Shown one piece after another: positions 1 to 8,113 of a stretch of DNA of 64,000 nucleotides. This DNA is from Spirosoma rhododendri (GTDB lineage: Bacteria > Bacteroidota > Bacteroidia > Cytophagales > Spirosomataceae), in assembly GCF_012849055.1 (NCBI RefSeq), contig NZ_CP051677.1, forward strand, positions 186,001 to 250,000. Direction: 5' to 3'. A program made the position numbers and the translations under genes. How positions within the stretch are numbered: position 1 is the first letter of the stretch; each line of letters begins with the position of its first letter. Under the pieces are notes generated by a model. It did no database searches. It saw nothing but the letters and a program-made list of their open reading frames with translations, and was not told the origin of the DNA.

Positions 1-499
1 TAGCGTCACGGATAAAGAACACCTTCAGGTTGTTGCCAACAAGGTCCCAGTTGCCATCTTCGGTATAAAACTTTACCGCAAAACCACGCGGGTCACGCAG
101 CGTTTCGGGCGAGTGCCCGCCGTGAATCACCGACGAAAACCGGACAAACACAGGCGTTTGCTTTCCTTTCTCCTGAAAGAGTTTCGCCCGCGTATAATTG
201 CTGATCGGTTCATCGCCTACCGTACCGTATGCTTCAAACACACCGTGCGCACCGGCACCGCGCGCGTGTACGACACGTTCGGGTATGCGCTCCCGGTCGA
301 AATGGCTTATTTTTTCAAGGAACGGATAGTTTTCCAGCGTCGTGGGCCCACGACTACCTACCGTTCTGACGTTCTGATTGTGCGTTAATGGATGTCCCTG
401 ACGGGTCGTTAAGGTCTGGTCTACGGGCTTGTCCTGCGGTTTCAGGCCAGTATCGCCGTATTTTGGTTCGGTCGAGTTGCCGTTTTGCGAGTTTTCCAT
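1..499 (-). CDS. Monofunctional haem catalase, N-terminal part (cut by window start)
   Basis: Decomposes hydrogen peroxide in the cytoplasm. About 166 residues are visible, read leftward from an ATG at 497-499 until the window ends. Family signatures seen are [19 protein letters not shown], the [18 protein letters not shown] block carrying the distal haem histidine, the [20 protein letters not shown] block, and [15 protein letters not shown] with the conserved Asn. A roughly 35-residue polar N-terminal extension precedes the core. The C-terminal part, including the proximal haem tyrosine, lies outside the window, so small- and large-subunit clades cannot be told apart. No signal peptide is seen. 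Confidence 0.96.
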   Translation of the reverse strand, partial: MENSQNGNSTEPKYGDTGLKPQDKPVDQTLTTRQGHPLTHNQNVRTVGSRGPTTLENYPFLEKISHFDRERIPERVVHARGAGAHGVFEAYGTVGDEPISNYTRAKLFQEKGKQTPVFVRFSSVIHGGHSPETLRDPRGFAVKFYTEDGNWDLVGNNLKVFFIRDA

Positions 500-554
500 A
501 ATCACTATAGATAAAGTAGTATAAATTTCAACGGGTTAGTACCGCTAATGGTTT

Positions 555-587
555 TAAAAAAATGCGCCGGGTTTGGGCCCGGCGCAT
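555..587 (-). terminator. Rho-independent terminator of the FdhF-like gene
   Basis: ATGCGCCGGG (562-571) pairs with CCCGGCGCAT (578-587) around a 6-nt loop. Read on the minus strand the stem is followed by a T-run (555-561). It lies about 30 nt past the oxidoreductase stop and isolates it from the catalase gene. Confidence 0.85.
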
Positions 588-614
588 TGCTGAAAACTAA
601 AACCCGTAAATCGA

Positions 615-2974
615 CTATGCTGCTACTGCTTCCTGCACCCTGGCGGGCGTGACCGTAATCACGACCGACTTCGACGTAGGCGTATTGCTTCGCTCAGCAA
701 CTTCGTCAATTGGAATCAGTACGTTGGTTTCGGGATAATACGTCGCTACGCAGCCCCGCGGTATGTTGTACGGAACAATCAGAAACTTGTGCGCCGTGCG
801 GACCTTACCGTAGTACGTACTGTGCAGATCAACCAATTGCTGATCGTACAGACCGAGGTTAGCGATATCGTCTTTGTGCATGAAAATCACCCGCCGTTCG
901 CCGTAGACCCCCGATACCGGTCGTCGTACCCGTAAATCGTCGTGTTGAACTGATCGTGCGACCGGATCGACATCATCATCAGTTCGCCCGGTTGCAGCGT
1001 GTACGTGTCGGGCGCGTTGACCGTGAAATGGGCTTTGCCATCGCTGGTTTTGAATTCCCGAACGCGGGGACCGTTTGGCAGGTAAAACCCACCCGGCACG
1101 CGTATCCGCTCGTTGTACTTGTCGAAACCCGGCACCACCTTCTCGATACCGTCGCGGATAAGATCGTAGTTGCCGACAAATGCATCCCAAAACTCGGCTG
1201 TCGTCACGTTATGTGGCAGCGGGGGCAGATTCCGCCGGGCGTGCGAACCGGTGTTCCCCAGCGTCGCCTTCGCCATTTCGCCGATGATTGCTACTTCGCT
1301 TTTCAGGTCTTTCGACACCGCATCGACCACACCATGCGATTGCGCTACTACACCCGTCGTGCTTTCGCAACTGATAAACTGCTCGCCCGTGGCCTGATTG
1401 TCGTGGTCAGTACGGCCCAGGCAGGGCAGAATAAGGGCCGTTTCGCCGTGGATCAGGTGCGACCGATTGATCTTGGTCGACACATGCACGGTCAGTTTCA
1501 GCTTACGCATGGCTTCGGCAGCATAGTTCGTGTCCGACACGGCGAGGGCAAAGTTGCCACCCAACCCGAAGAAGGTTTTGACCTTCCCGTCGTGCATCGC
1601 CTTCACCGACTTCACCACGTCGAATCCGTTGTGGCGGGGTGGCTCGAAGTTGTAGGTTTTCTGGAGCGCATCGAGGAATTCCGGCTTGGGTTTCTCCCAC
1701 ACGCCCACCGTCCGGTCGCCCTGCACGTTGGAGTGGCCGCGAATCGGGCTGGCCCCGCCCCCTTCGATACCGATACTTCCTTTCAGCAGCAACAGATTCA
1801 CCACTTCATTGAGCGTATCAACCGAATTGCGGTGCTGCGTCAGGCCCATCGCCCAGCAGATGATGAATTTGCGGGTGTTGCGGAACATACCGACCGCTTC
1901 GCGAATCTGCTCCAGCGGCACCCCGCACTGCGCTGCCATCTCGTTCAGGCTAAACTGCGACAGGCTCTTTTTGAACGACTCGAAACCCGACGTGTATTGC
2001 TCGATAAAGTCGCGGTCGAGCACTTGCCCCGGCGTTTTCTCCTCCTCTTCGAGCAGAATTATGCACATCGCTTTCAGCAGGGCCATGTCGGAATTGATCC
2101 GCACCTGCAAATACAGATCCGTCAGCTTCTCACCACCAAACAGCACGTCGCGCGGACTCTGCGGATTCTTGAATTTGATCAGCCCGATTTCGTGAATGGG
2201 GTTGACGGAAATGATCTTAGCCCCGTTTTGCTTGGCTTCTTCCAGCACCGTCAGCATCCGGGGCGAGTTGGTACCGGGGTTCTGCCCCATAATCATAATC
2301 ACGTCGGCTTTGGCGTAGTCTTCGTACGTCACCGACGCCTTACCCAGTCCCAGCGTATCGGCGAGGGCTACACTGGTCGATTCGTGGCACATGTTCGAGC
2401 AGTCGGGCATGTTGTTGGTGCCAAACATCCTGACGAACAACTGGTACAGAAACGCCGACTCGTTGCTGGCCCGACCCGACGTGTAGAACACCGCTTCGTC
2501 GGGCGAATCGAGTTCGTTGAGGTTATCGGCGATGGTCGAGAACGCTTCATCCCAGCTAATGGCTTTGTAATGTTGCTCGCCCGGTTTCAGCAACATCGGC
2601 TGCGTGATGCGCCCCTGCTGACTAAGCCAGAAGTCCGGTTTTTGCAGCAGCTCATCGACCGTGTACCGCTGAAACAACACGGGCGATGCCGTGTGGTTGG
2701 TCATGATCTCGTCGGCCACGGCTTTCGCGCCACTCTCGCAGTACTCCGCAATGGGCGAGCGGTGATGGTCGGGGTCGGGCCAGGCGCAGGACGGGCAGTC
2801 GAAGCCGTCTTTCTGGTTGAGTTTGAGCAGGGATTTCGACCCCCGGACAAGTCCCGTGCCCTCAAACGTGTGTTTAACCGACTGAATAACGGCCGTTATA
2901 CCGGCGGCATCGTCAAACGGGTCTTTGACGACCAGATTGCCGGTAATTTCTTCCGGCGGGGTGTTCGTATTCAT
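615..2974 (-). pseudogene. FdhF/YdeP-family molybdopterin oxidoreductase, frameshifted near the C terminus
   Basis: Bis-MGD molybdenum oxidoreductase of the formate dehydrogenase-like YdeP group; the physiological substrate of this group is uncertain. ATG at 2974. The N-terminal CPSCAWPDP motif, the CSNMCHESTS block (Cys196-His197, likely Mo ligand), GGASPIRGHSNVQG, and the C-terminal dinucleotide-binding domain (MSIRSHDQFNTTIYGYDDRYRG) are visible. The reading frame stops at 887, but the next frame resumes exactly with VYGERRVIFMHKDD and runs to 615. Adding one G to the five-G run (CCCCC at 908-912 on the plus strand) restores a protein of about 786 residues, the usual length. It follows the App1-like gene by 18 nt and probably shares its transcript. 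FdhD, needed for this enzyme class, is intact at 6918-7814. This is either a real mutation or a homopolymer assembly error. Confidence 0.88.
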
Positions 2975-2992
2975 GTTTACCAGATAGGGTTT

Positions 2993-4042
2993 TCAGGAAG
3001 CGACCAGCCCCGCACGGATCGAGTGCTGGTGCGCTTCTTCACTGTGAGTAAAGTAACAGCATGGTACGCCAGCCGCTTCGATTTGCCCGATCAGGGCTTC
3101 GGTTGCCGCCCGGTTCGCGGGTTTGATCCGACGTATGTATACACAACTAATTTGGTGACAAAACTGCTGTACCACCGACGAATAAATTACGGGGTCCTGC
3201 TGCGAATCGTCGCCCAGCAGAATAAAGCGCATATCGGGGTACGTCTCCAGTATACGTTTGATCCGGTCGAACTTGGTGTGGTGTTTCGTTTTGCCCGTCT
3301 GGAGGAGTTGGTGAAACTGCTTGAGCTTACTCAGCAGGTACACGCCATCGGGCAGGCCGTTCTGCTCCGAAAACTCCAGAATGTAATCGTACAGGTTCCA
3401 TTCACTGCTCGACACGTAGAAAAACGGGTTGGTTGCCGGGCCGCTGTCGGCCTGCGCCAGCAACTGATAATGAGCGACCACCCCGTCGAATGGGTCGCGG
3501 CTGTGTGCGTTTTCGGTCAGCAACACCAGCAGCCGTTTGGCAATGGTTGCGGAGTGCGACACCAGAAATGTATCGTCGATATCGGAGATGCAGGCGAAGG
3601 TTGTAGGGGCCGGGATCAGGACTTTTCCTTCGCCGGTGCCCAGTACCGTTTCCGTCGGCAGCGTCTGCGACAGCAGTTCCGCCCGGACGGGATGCCAGCC
3701 GGGCGAAAGCGGGGCAGGCAGGGGTAAATCGCACTGAAAAAACCCGTTTTCATCGGCAAAAACTTCGGCCGTCTGACCGGCGCAGCTGAGTCGGACACGG
3801 GTATTGGGGTACGGCTTTACCAGAAATAAGCGCATGACCGCCAGCAGGTTAATCAGCTTATTGTCGCGGTAGTTTGTTCTGGGCAGCGCGCTCCGTCGCA
3901 GCACATGACCGTTAATACTCAGTACTTTATCATTGCCGTATCCCCGATATACCTTTACCAGTGGCTGGTTGCTTAGCCGAAGCCATGTTAACAAACGGTG
4001 AGCAATCAGGCTTTTTGGGCCTTTGTTTTGTTTAGAGATCAT
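2993..4042 (-). CDS. App1-type phosphatidate phosphatase domain protein (DUF2183)
   Basis: 349 residues. The HAD-like catalytic signature DIDDT is at residues 154-158, followed by FYVSSSEWNLYDYILEF, the KHHTKFDRI segment and RFILLGDDSQQDP, the order expected of the App1 catalytic domain. The N-terminal half (about 30-140) is the usual beta-rich accessory region. Yeast App1 dephosphorylates phosphatidic acid and diacylglycerol pyrophosphate; the bacterial substrate is inferred. The gene diverges from a diacylglycerol-kinase-like gene across only 69 nt, so opposite lipid reactions sit back to back. It lies 18 nt upstream of the FdhF-like gene on the same strand. Confidence 0.85.
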   Translation of the reverse strand: MISKQNKGPKSLIAHRLLTWLRLSNQPLVKVYRGYGNDKVLSINGHVLRRSALPRTNYRDNKLINLLAVMRLFLVKPYPNTRVRLSCAGQTAEVFADENGFFQCDLPLPAPLSPGWHPVRAELLSQTLPTETVLGTGEGKVLIPAPTTFACISDIDDTFLVSHSATIAKRLLVLLTENAHSRDPFDGVVAHYQLLAQADSGPATNPFFYVSSSEWNLYDYILEFSEQNGLPDGVYLLSKLKQFHQLLQTGKTKHHTKFDRIKRILETYPDMRFILLGDDSQQDPVIYSSVVQQFCHQISCVYIRRIKPANRAATEALIGQIEAAGVPCCYFTHSEEAHQHSIRAGLVAS

Positions 4043-4111
4043 TGTCGGCGATAAGGCATTCGGCCTTCCTGGTCGATAGCCATTGACTATAACCCGTAAA
4101 CACCACGTAAG

Positions 4112-4975
4112 TTGCTGTTTTTATTCGCGATCAATCCTGCTTCGGGCGGCAAAGGCAAAAACGACTGGGAGGTTGCCATCCATAACTTTTTTGCCAACAA
4201 TACGCACAGCACCGAACTGTTTCACCTCGACGGCAAAACCGACGATACTGAACTACCCAGGAAAATACGGGAGGTCAATCCCGACTGCGTAGTGGCCGTT
4301 GGGGGCGACGGTACCATCAAATCCGTCGCCGAACACCTTGTCGATACGGGTGTCCCACTAGGCGTGCTACCCGCCGGATCGGCAAATGGCATGGCTCGCG
4401 AACTAAACATCCCGCAGGACATCGACGGTAGCCTGAACCTGCTGGTCGACGGACAAAACCGCCCCGTCGACTGCATCGACGTCAACGGTGAACTGTGTAT
4501 TCACCTGAGCGATGTGGGTCTGAACGCGCAACTGGTGCGGTATTACCAGCGCAACAACCTGCGGGGTAAGCTGGGGTATTTGCGAAGCGTTATGCAGGTG
4601 TTGAAAAAACGACGATTATTGCGGGTCGAAATCAACCTCGACGATCAATGCGTGCAGCGGGCCGCCTTTATGATCGTACTGGCCAACGCCCGGATGTATG
4701 GAACGGGGGCTGTCATCAACCCCGACGGTGACCCGTCCGACGGTAAGTTTGAGATCGTGGTGTTCCGGCGGCTTACCGTCTGGGAGATCGTCAAACTGTT
4801 TTGGCGGTACCAGCCGTTCGACAGCAAAAACATCGAAATTTTCCCGGCAACATCCATCAAAATCGCCACCCATCGGAAGGCTTACTTTCAGGTTGACGGG
4901 GAGTATCAAGGGCGCGTTACGGAGATCGACGCCAAAATTCGGCCCGGCGCGCTCATGATGCGGCTACCAGCTTAA
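4112..4975 (+). CDS. Diacylglycerol kinase / YegS-type lipid kinase
   Basis: 287 residues. The DAGK catalytic domain is shown by FAINPASGGKGK at the N terminus, VVAVGGDGTIKSVAEHL (nucleotide-binding GGDGT) and GVLPAGSANGMARELNI. The C-terminal half is the beta-sandwich seen in YegS/DgkB enzymes. Predicted to phosphorylate a lipid substrate at the cytoplasmic membrane face. No ATG exists between the in-frame stop at 4097-4099 and the conserved core, so TTG at 4112 is taken as the start; this matches the family's usual N terminus. Divergent from the App1-like phosphatase gene. Confidence 0.88.
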   Translation: MLFLFAINPASGGKGKNDWEVAIHNFFANNTHSTELFHLDGKTDDTELPRKIREVNPDCVVAVGGDGTIKSVAEHLVDTGVPLGVLPAGSANGMARELNIPQDIDGSLNLLVDGQNRPVDCIDVNGELCIHLSDVGLNAQLVRYYQRNNLRGKLGYLRSVMQVLKKRRLLRVEINLDDQCVQRAAFMIVLANARMYGTGAVINPDGDPSDGKFEIVVFRRLTVWEIVKLFWRYQPFDSKNIEIFPATSIKIATHRKAYFQVDGEYQGRVTEIDAKIRPGALMMRLPA

Positions 4976-4986
4976 GGCTATTTTTC

Positions 4987-5010
4987 AACACAGAGGCACG
5001 GAGGACACAG
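4987..5010. repeat. Fragment of the ACACGGAGG repeat family
   Basis: AACACAGAGGCACGGAGG lies 11 nt after the lipid kinase stop. The same motif occurs at 6494-6515 and 25430-25593, each time at the 3' end of a gene. Confidence 0.6.
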
Positions 5011-5027
5011 CGGGCTTCACAGCGGGA

Positions 5028-5176
5028 TTGAGAGGTTGTTTATAGAGCTTTTGTCATCCCGACGGCAGGAGGGACCTTCGCTAACAGGCGGTTTTATTTG
5101 CTTTTAGCGAAGATTCCTCCTGCCGTCGGGATGACAAAAAGACACTCTTGACACGAACAACGCTTCCCCAAGCAAC
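5028..5176. repeat. Palindromic MITE-like element, copy 1 (degraded)
   Basis: Arms of 36 nt at 5049-5084 and 5104-5139 begin TTTTGTCATCCCGACGGCAG and pair with two mismatches around a 19-nt loop. The outer left sequence TTGAGAGGTTGTT also flanks copy 2 (7894-8059), which shares the arms. It encodes nothing and fills the gap before the NHL gene. Confidence 0.8.
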
Positions 5177-5240
5177 ATACAAGGGGTAGACTGAGGGACA
5201 GCCACTAATGGGCTACAAAGTAACCTAACTGGCTAGCTGC

Positions 5241-5271
5241 TTGCCAGTTGCGCAAAATAGACGTATCATTG
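5241..5271 (+). promoter_or_regulatory. Bacteroidota-type promoter of the NHL lipoprotein gene
   Basis: TTG at 5241-5243, a 20-nt spacer, then TATCATTG at 5264-5271 (7 of 8 to TAnnTTTG). Predicted transcription start is about 5276, giving a 5' leader of about 20 nt. Confidence 0.55.
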
Positions 5272-5296
5272 GTCACTCAGTCTAACACCGACTTTT

Positions 5297-6337
5297 ATGA
5301 GGTATGTGAGTGTGCCCCTGCTCGCTATCGCTGTCCTGGCTTTGTCGGGACGCTGCACCAGACCGGTTGACGAACCGATCGTTACACCCCCGGCAGAACC
5401 CAGGGAGGTAAGTACGTTTGCGGGAAGTGGTAAGCTGGGCGACCGGGACGGGCAAGCCGACTCCGCGCAGTTCTGCTTTCCACAGGCACTGGCCTTTAGC
5501 CCAACCGGAACGCTCTACATCGCCGACAACACCAACGATCTGATCCGAGCGGTCGACGTAAATCAGGTGGTTACGACACTGGCCGGAGCCGGTTACGTTC
5601 GTTACCATCACGATCCAGTTAATGGACAGGGCCGGAAAGCGTCGTTCAACGGCCTGACTGACATTGCTTTCGGTGCAGATGGCAACTGCTATGCGGTCGA
5701 ATATACCAGTCAGGTCCGCAAAATCACGCCCGATGGGCAGGTTAGTACGTTTACCGTTTTACCGCGTGGCTACGGCAATGGACTGACGTTTGATGCAAGC
5801 GGTAATTTGTATGTCAGTACCACTACCTGTCTGTATAAAATCAGTCCGGCGGGCAAGGTAAGCTTGTTCTCAGGTCAGCCGGGCGTTCCGCGTGGTTTCC
5901 GCGACGGTGATGCTGATTCAGCCCGGTTCGTCAATCCAGCGAGTCTGGCGTCCGATCAACGGGGTAATTTGTACGTTGCCGACATGAATCTGATCCGTAA
6001 AGTCGCGCCCGATGGTAGCGTCACTACGTTTGCCGGGTACGAAAAGGCAGTAGCCGACAAAGACGGTGTTGGCACGGCTGCGGGCTTCGGCTTTATCAAT
6101 GGCCTGGCCATCGGCGCCTTGGGTGATTTATACGTCAGCACGTTCGACGCCATTCGCAAGGTAACGCCGGATGGGGTGGTCACTACCGTGGCGGGCGGTG
6201 TTAACTTAGGCTATCAGGATGGTTCGCTCGCGACGGCCCGGTTCAACCAACTCAATGGCATCGCGTTCGATAGAGCGGGGAACCTGTACGCAGCGGATCG
6301 ATTTAACCGCGTCGTGCGTAAAATTGTACTCCGCTGA
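5297..6337 (+). CDS. NHL-repeat beta-propeller lipoprotein
   Basis: 346 residues. A short hydrophobic leader ends in a lipobox-like LSGRC (Cys20), so a lipid-anchored envelope protein is expected. The rest is a propeller of repeating units such as PQALAFSPTGTLYIADN, TDIAFGADGNCYAVEY, LASDQRGNLYVADMNLIRK and NGIAFDRAGNLYAADR, each followed by VTTFAG- or VTTVAG-like strands, typical of NHL repeats. About five or six repeats are visible. The ligand is unknown; related proteins bind carbohydrate or protein partners. Transcribed alone from its own promoter and converging on the small secreted protein gene at 6513. Confidence 0.88.
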   Translation: MRYVSVPLLAIAVLALSGRCTRPVDEPIVTPPAEPREVSTFAGSGKLGDRDGQADSAQFCFPQALAFSPTGTLYIADNTNDLIRAVDVNQVVTTLAGAGYVRYHHDPVNGQGRKASFNGLTDIAFGADGNCYAVEYTSQVRKITPDGQVSTFTVLPRGYGNGLTFDASGNLYVSTTTCLYKISPAGKVSLFSGQPGVPRGFRDGDADSARFVNPASLASDQRGNLYVADMNLIRKVAPDGSVTTFAGYEKAVADKDGVGTAAGFGFINGLAIGALGDLYVSTFDAIRKVTPDGVVTTVAGGVNLGYQDGSLATARFNQLNGIAFDRAGNLYAADRFNRVVRKIVLR

Positions 6338-6421
6338 TACCCTTATTTATTAACAGAAACGTCCGCGATCTGCGTCTTACAAGTCGGGAAAACTGAAGAC
6401 AAACAGGCCAGGAATTACCGA

Positions 6422-6473
6422 AAACGGCACAGCATGCAGGAGAACACATTGCCTCCTACGCGCTGTGCCGTTT
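6422..6473. terminator. Hairpin between convergent genes
   Basis: AAACGGCACAGC (6422-6433) pairs perfectly with GCTGTGCCGTTT (6462-6473), with an inner AGGAG/CCTCCT pairing near the tip. It sits between the NHL gene and the convergent gene at 6513. There is no strong U-tract. Confidence 0.6.
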
Positions 6474-6493
6474 CCGGTGATTATCAGCTTTGC

Positions 6494-6515
6494 GTTCTCC
6501 GTGCCTCCGTGTTTA
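6494..6515. repeat. ACACGGAGG-family repeat beginning at a stop codon
   Basis: On the minus strand it reads TAAACACGGAGGCACGGAG, and its first three bases are the stop codon of the gene at 6513-6848. The copy at 25430-25593 shows the same overlap with a stop codon. Confidence 0.65.
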
Positions 6516-6848
6516 ATTCTTTGTCGGTGGCGCGCTGACGCTGCTATTACTCTTGGCTTCTTTCCCTTTACCCGCTGTCGCCGACGATGATTTCTTCGAC
6601 GGCCGGTCATAGATTGACCGGGTGTCGGGCTTCATCTGCTCACCGTTTGTGTGTACACCTTCACTTTTGACGCCATTGCTGGTTTTGCCCGCGTTGCCGC
6701 CCCCTTTCTTTGTTACGTCGTTGACTTGGTTTTTCGCTACCGAGCCGACATCCGCGTTCTTCTCGGCTTTTTTGCGGTCGTATTGCGCCTGTGCGCTGAA
6801 GGATACCGCCGTAAACAGCAGCACGCCCATTATCAGTTTCGTTTTCAT
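6513..6848 (-). CDS. Small secreted low-complexity protein, unknown function
   Basis: 111 residues. A clear signal peptide (MKTKLIMGVLLFTAVSFSAQAQ) has a predicted AQA cleavage site. The mature part is rich in Lys, Ser, Gly and Asn (for example NDVTKKGGGNAGKTSN and PSKKSSSATAGKGKEAKSNS), has no Cys, and is likely disordered in the periplasm or exported. The family is not recognised. Transcribed leftward alone. The stop codon is part of a repeat element. Confidence 0.75.
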   Translation of the reverse strand: MKTKLIMGVLLFTAVSFSAQAQYDRKKAEKNADVGSVAKNQVNDVTKKGGGNAGKTSNGVKSEGVHTNGEQMKPDTRSIYDRPSKKSSSATAGKGKEAKSNSSVSAPPTKN

Positions 6849-6917
6849 TACGTCGACTCGTTGGTTTTACCTATCCAACCCGCTGTTCGACAAAACGGCT
6901 ATTAAAATGGCGATAAT

Positions 6918-7814
6918 TCAACCAACCGGAGCCTGTAGAACGACCTGCTCACCCACACGAATGCGTTGCGGTTCGGTGTAGATGTTGAATCGGTCATCGC
7001 GGACGAATCCAGCCAGCGTGATACCGGCTTCCTGCGCCATCTGCACGGCCAGACTCGACGGGGCACCCACCGCGCCCAGCAGGCCAATACTCGCTTTCCA
7101 GCTTTTCTGTACGAGTTCAACGCCAATACGGCCGCTCAGGAAAACACCGTGCGTGTGCAGTGGTAGCCAGCCCTGCCAGAAAGCCGCCCCAATCAATTTG
7201 TCGAGGGCGTTGTGCCGGCCGATGTCTTCGCGCACCAGCAGGATCGTACCGTCGGTGTCGAACAGTGCAGCAGCGTGAATACCACCCGTGTAGGCAAAGG
7301 CCCGTTGTGCATCGCGGACGCGATCGGGCAGGGCGTGCAGTATAGCCGCGTCGAGCAGCAGATCCGACTCGACCGGCCCGGCGGTTTCGGCCATCACCGC
7401 TTCGATAGTCGCCTTTCCGCACAGCCCGCAGCTCGACGACGTGAACGTGTTACGCTCCAGCCGGGCCCAGTCGACCAGTACGTCGGGCTTCAGTTCAACG
7501 CGCAGCACGTTACCTTCCTTGGCTTCATCCTGCACGCAGTGGCGGCACGATACGATGTCTTCGCGCTGATGAACGATGCCTTCCGTGTACAGAAACCCCA
7601 TTGCCAGTTCTTCATCGTGGCCGGGCGTCCGCATCGTGACCGATACGCTGCGCTGCTGCCGGTCGTGCATGGGGCCGAACCCCAGCCGGATTTCGAGGGG
7701 TTCTTCAACGGCCAGCAGGTCAGGCTTTTCAACGATAGAATCGCCGGTAACTTTTCGGATGGTAATGGGCGCGACAAGAGACATACGAAACGGTGGTTTA
7801 GGTATCGATAGCAT
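6918..7814 (-). CDS. fdhD: FdhD sulfurtransferase for formate dehydrogenase maturation
   Basis: 298 residues. FdhD passes sulfur from the cysteine desulfurase IscS to the molybdenum cofactor of FdhF-type enzymes. The key Cys pair is seen in SSSCGLCGKATIE (Cys129, Cys132). Other family blocks are EELAMGFLYTEGI, FAYTGGIHAAALF, VREDIGRHNALDKLIG and FLSGRIGVELVQKSW. The first ATG (7814) adds ten residues; the ATG at 7784 (MSLVAPITIRKV) fits the family N terminus equally well. It serves the oxidoreductase at 615-2974, which is frameshifted here. Confidence 0.95.
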   Translation of the reverse strand: MLSIPKPPFRMSLVAPITIRKVTGDSIVEKPDLLAVEEPLEIRLGFGPMHDRQQRSVSVTMRTPGHDEELAMGFLYTEGIVHQREDIVSCRHCVQDEAKEGNVLRVELKPDVLVDWARLERNTFTSSSCGLCGKATIEAVMAETAGPVESDLLLDAAILHALPDRVRDAQRAFAYTGGIHAAALFDTDGTILLVREDIGRHNALDKLIGAAFWQGWLPLHTHGVFLSGRIGVELVQKSWKASIGLLGAVGAPSSLAVQMAQEAGITLAGFVRDDRFNIYTEPQRIRVGEQVVLQAPVG

Positions 7815-7893
7815 AACCCATTCGACACCGAAAAGATTAAATCGGCGGGTTGCTGCTTAGGTGAAACTACCGGACTAGTCGGTTACCTCCAGC

Positions 7894-8059
7894 CTCTTGA
7901 GAGGTTGTTCGGGGAAGTGTTTTGAGGTCTTCAAGTCGCCGTTTTTGTCATCCCGACGCAGGAGGGATCTTCGCTAAAAGCAGATAAAATCTGCCTGTTA
8001 ACGAAGATCCCTCCTGCGTCGGGATGACAAAATTACTTCCCCAAAAAACCTCTTAAGAG
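7894..8059. repeat. Palindromic MITE-like element, copy 2 (intact)
   Basis: A 166-bp element whose ends are CTCTTGAGAG (7894-7903) and CTCTTAAGAG (8050-8059). The outer arms GGTTGTTCGGGGAAGT and ACTTCCCCAAAAAACC pair with two mismatches. The inner 35-nt arms at 7943-7977 and 7998-8032 carry GTCATCCCGACGCAGGAGG and pair with one mismatch. The loop itself contains GCAGAT/ATCTGC. It has no coding capacity and fills most of the 299-nt gap. Confidence 0.85.
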
Positions 8060-8113
8060 CAAGGCTGTCCGACAGGCGATGCTAGGTAATACCGGCGGGG
8101 GAAGTATCCTCTC

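Noticed and set aside
956..3727. A 923-codon open frame on the plus strand
   Set aside because: It is antisense to the FdhF-like and App1-like genes, which have clear family motifs; long antisense frames are expected at this GC content.
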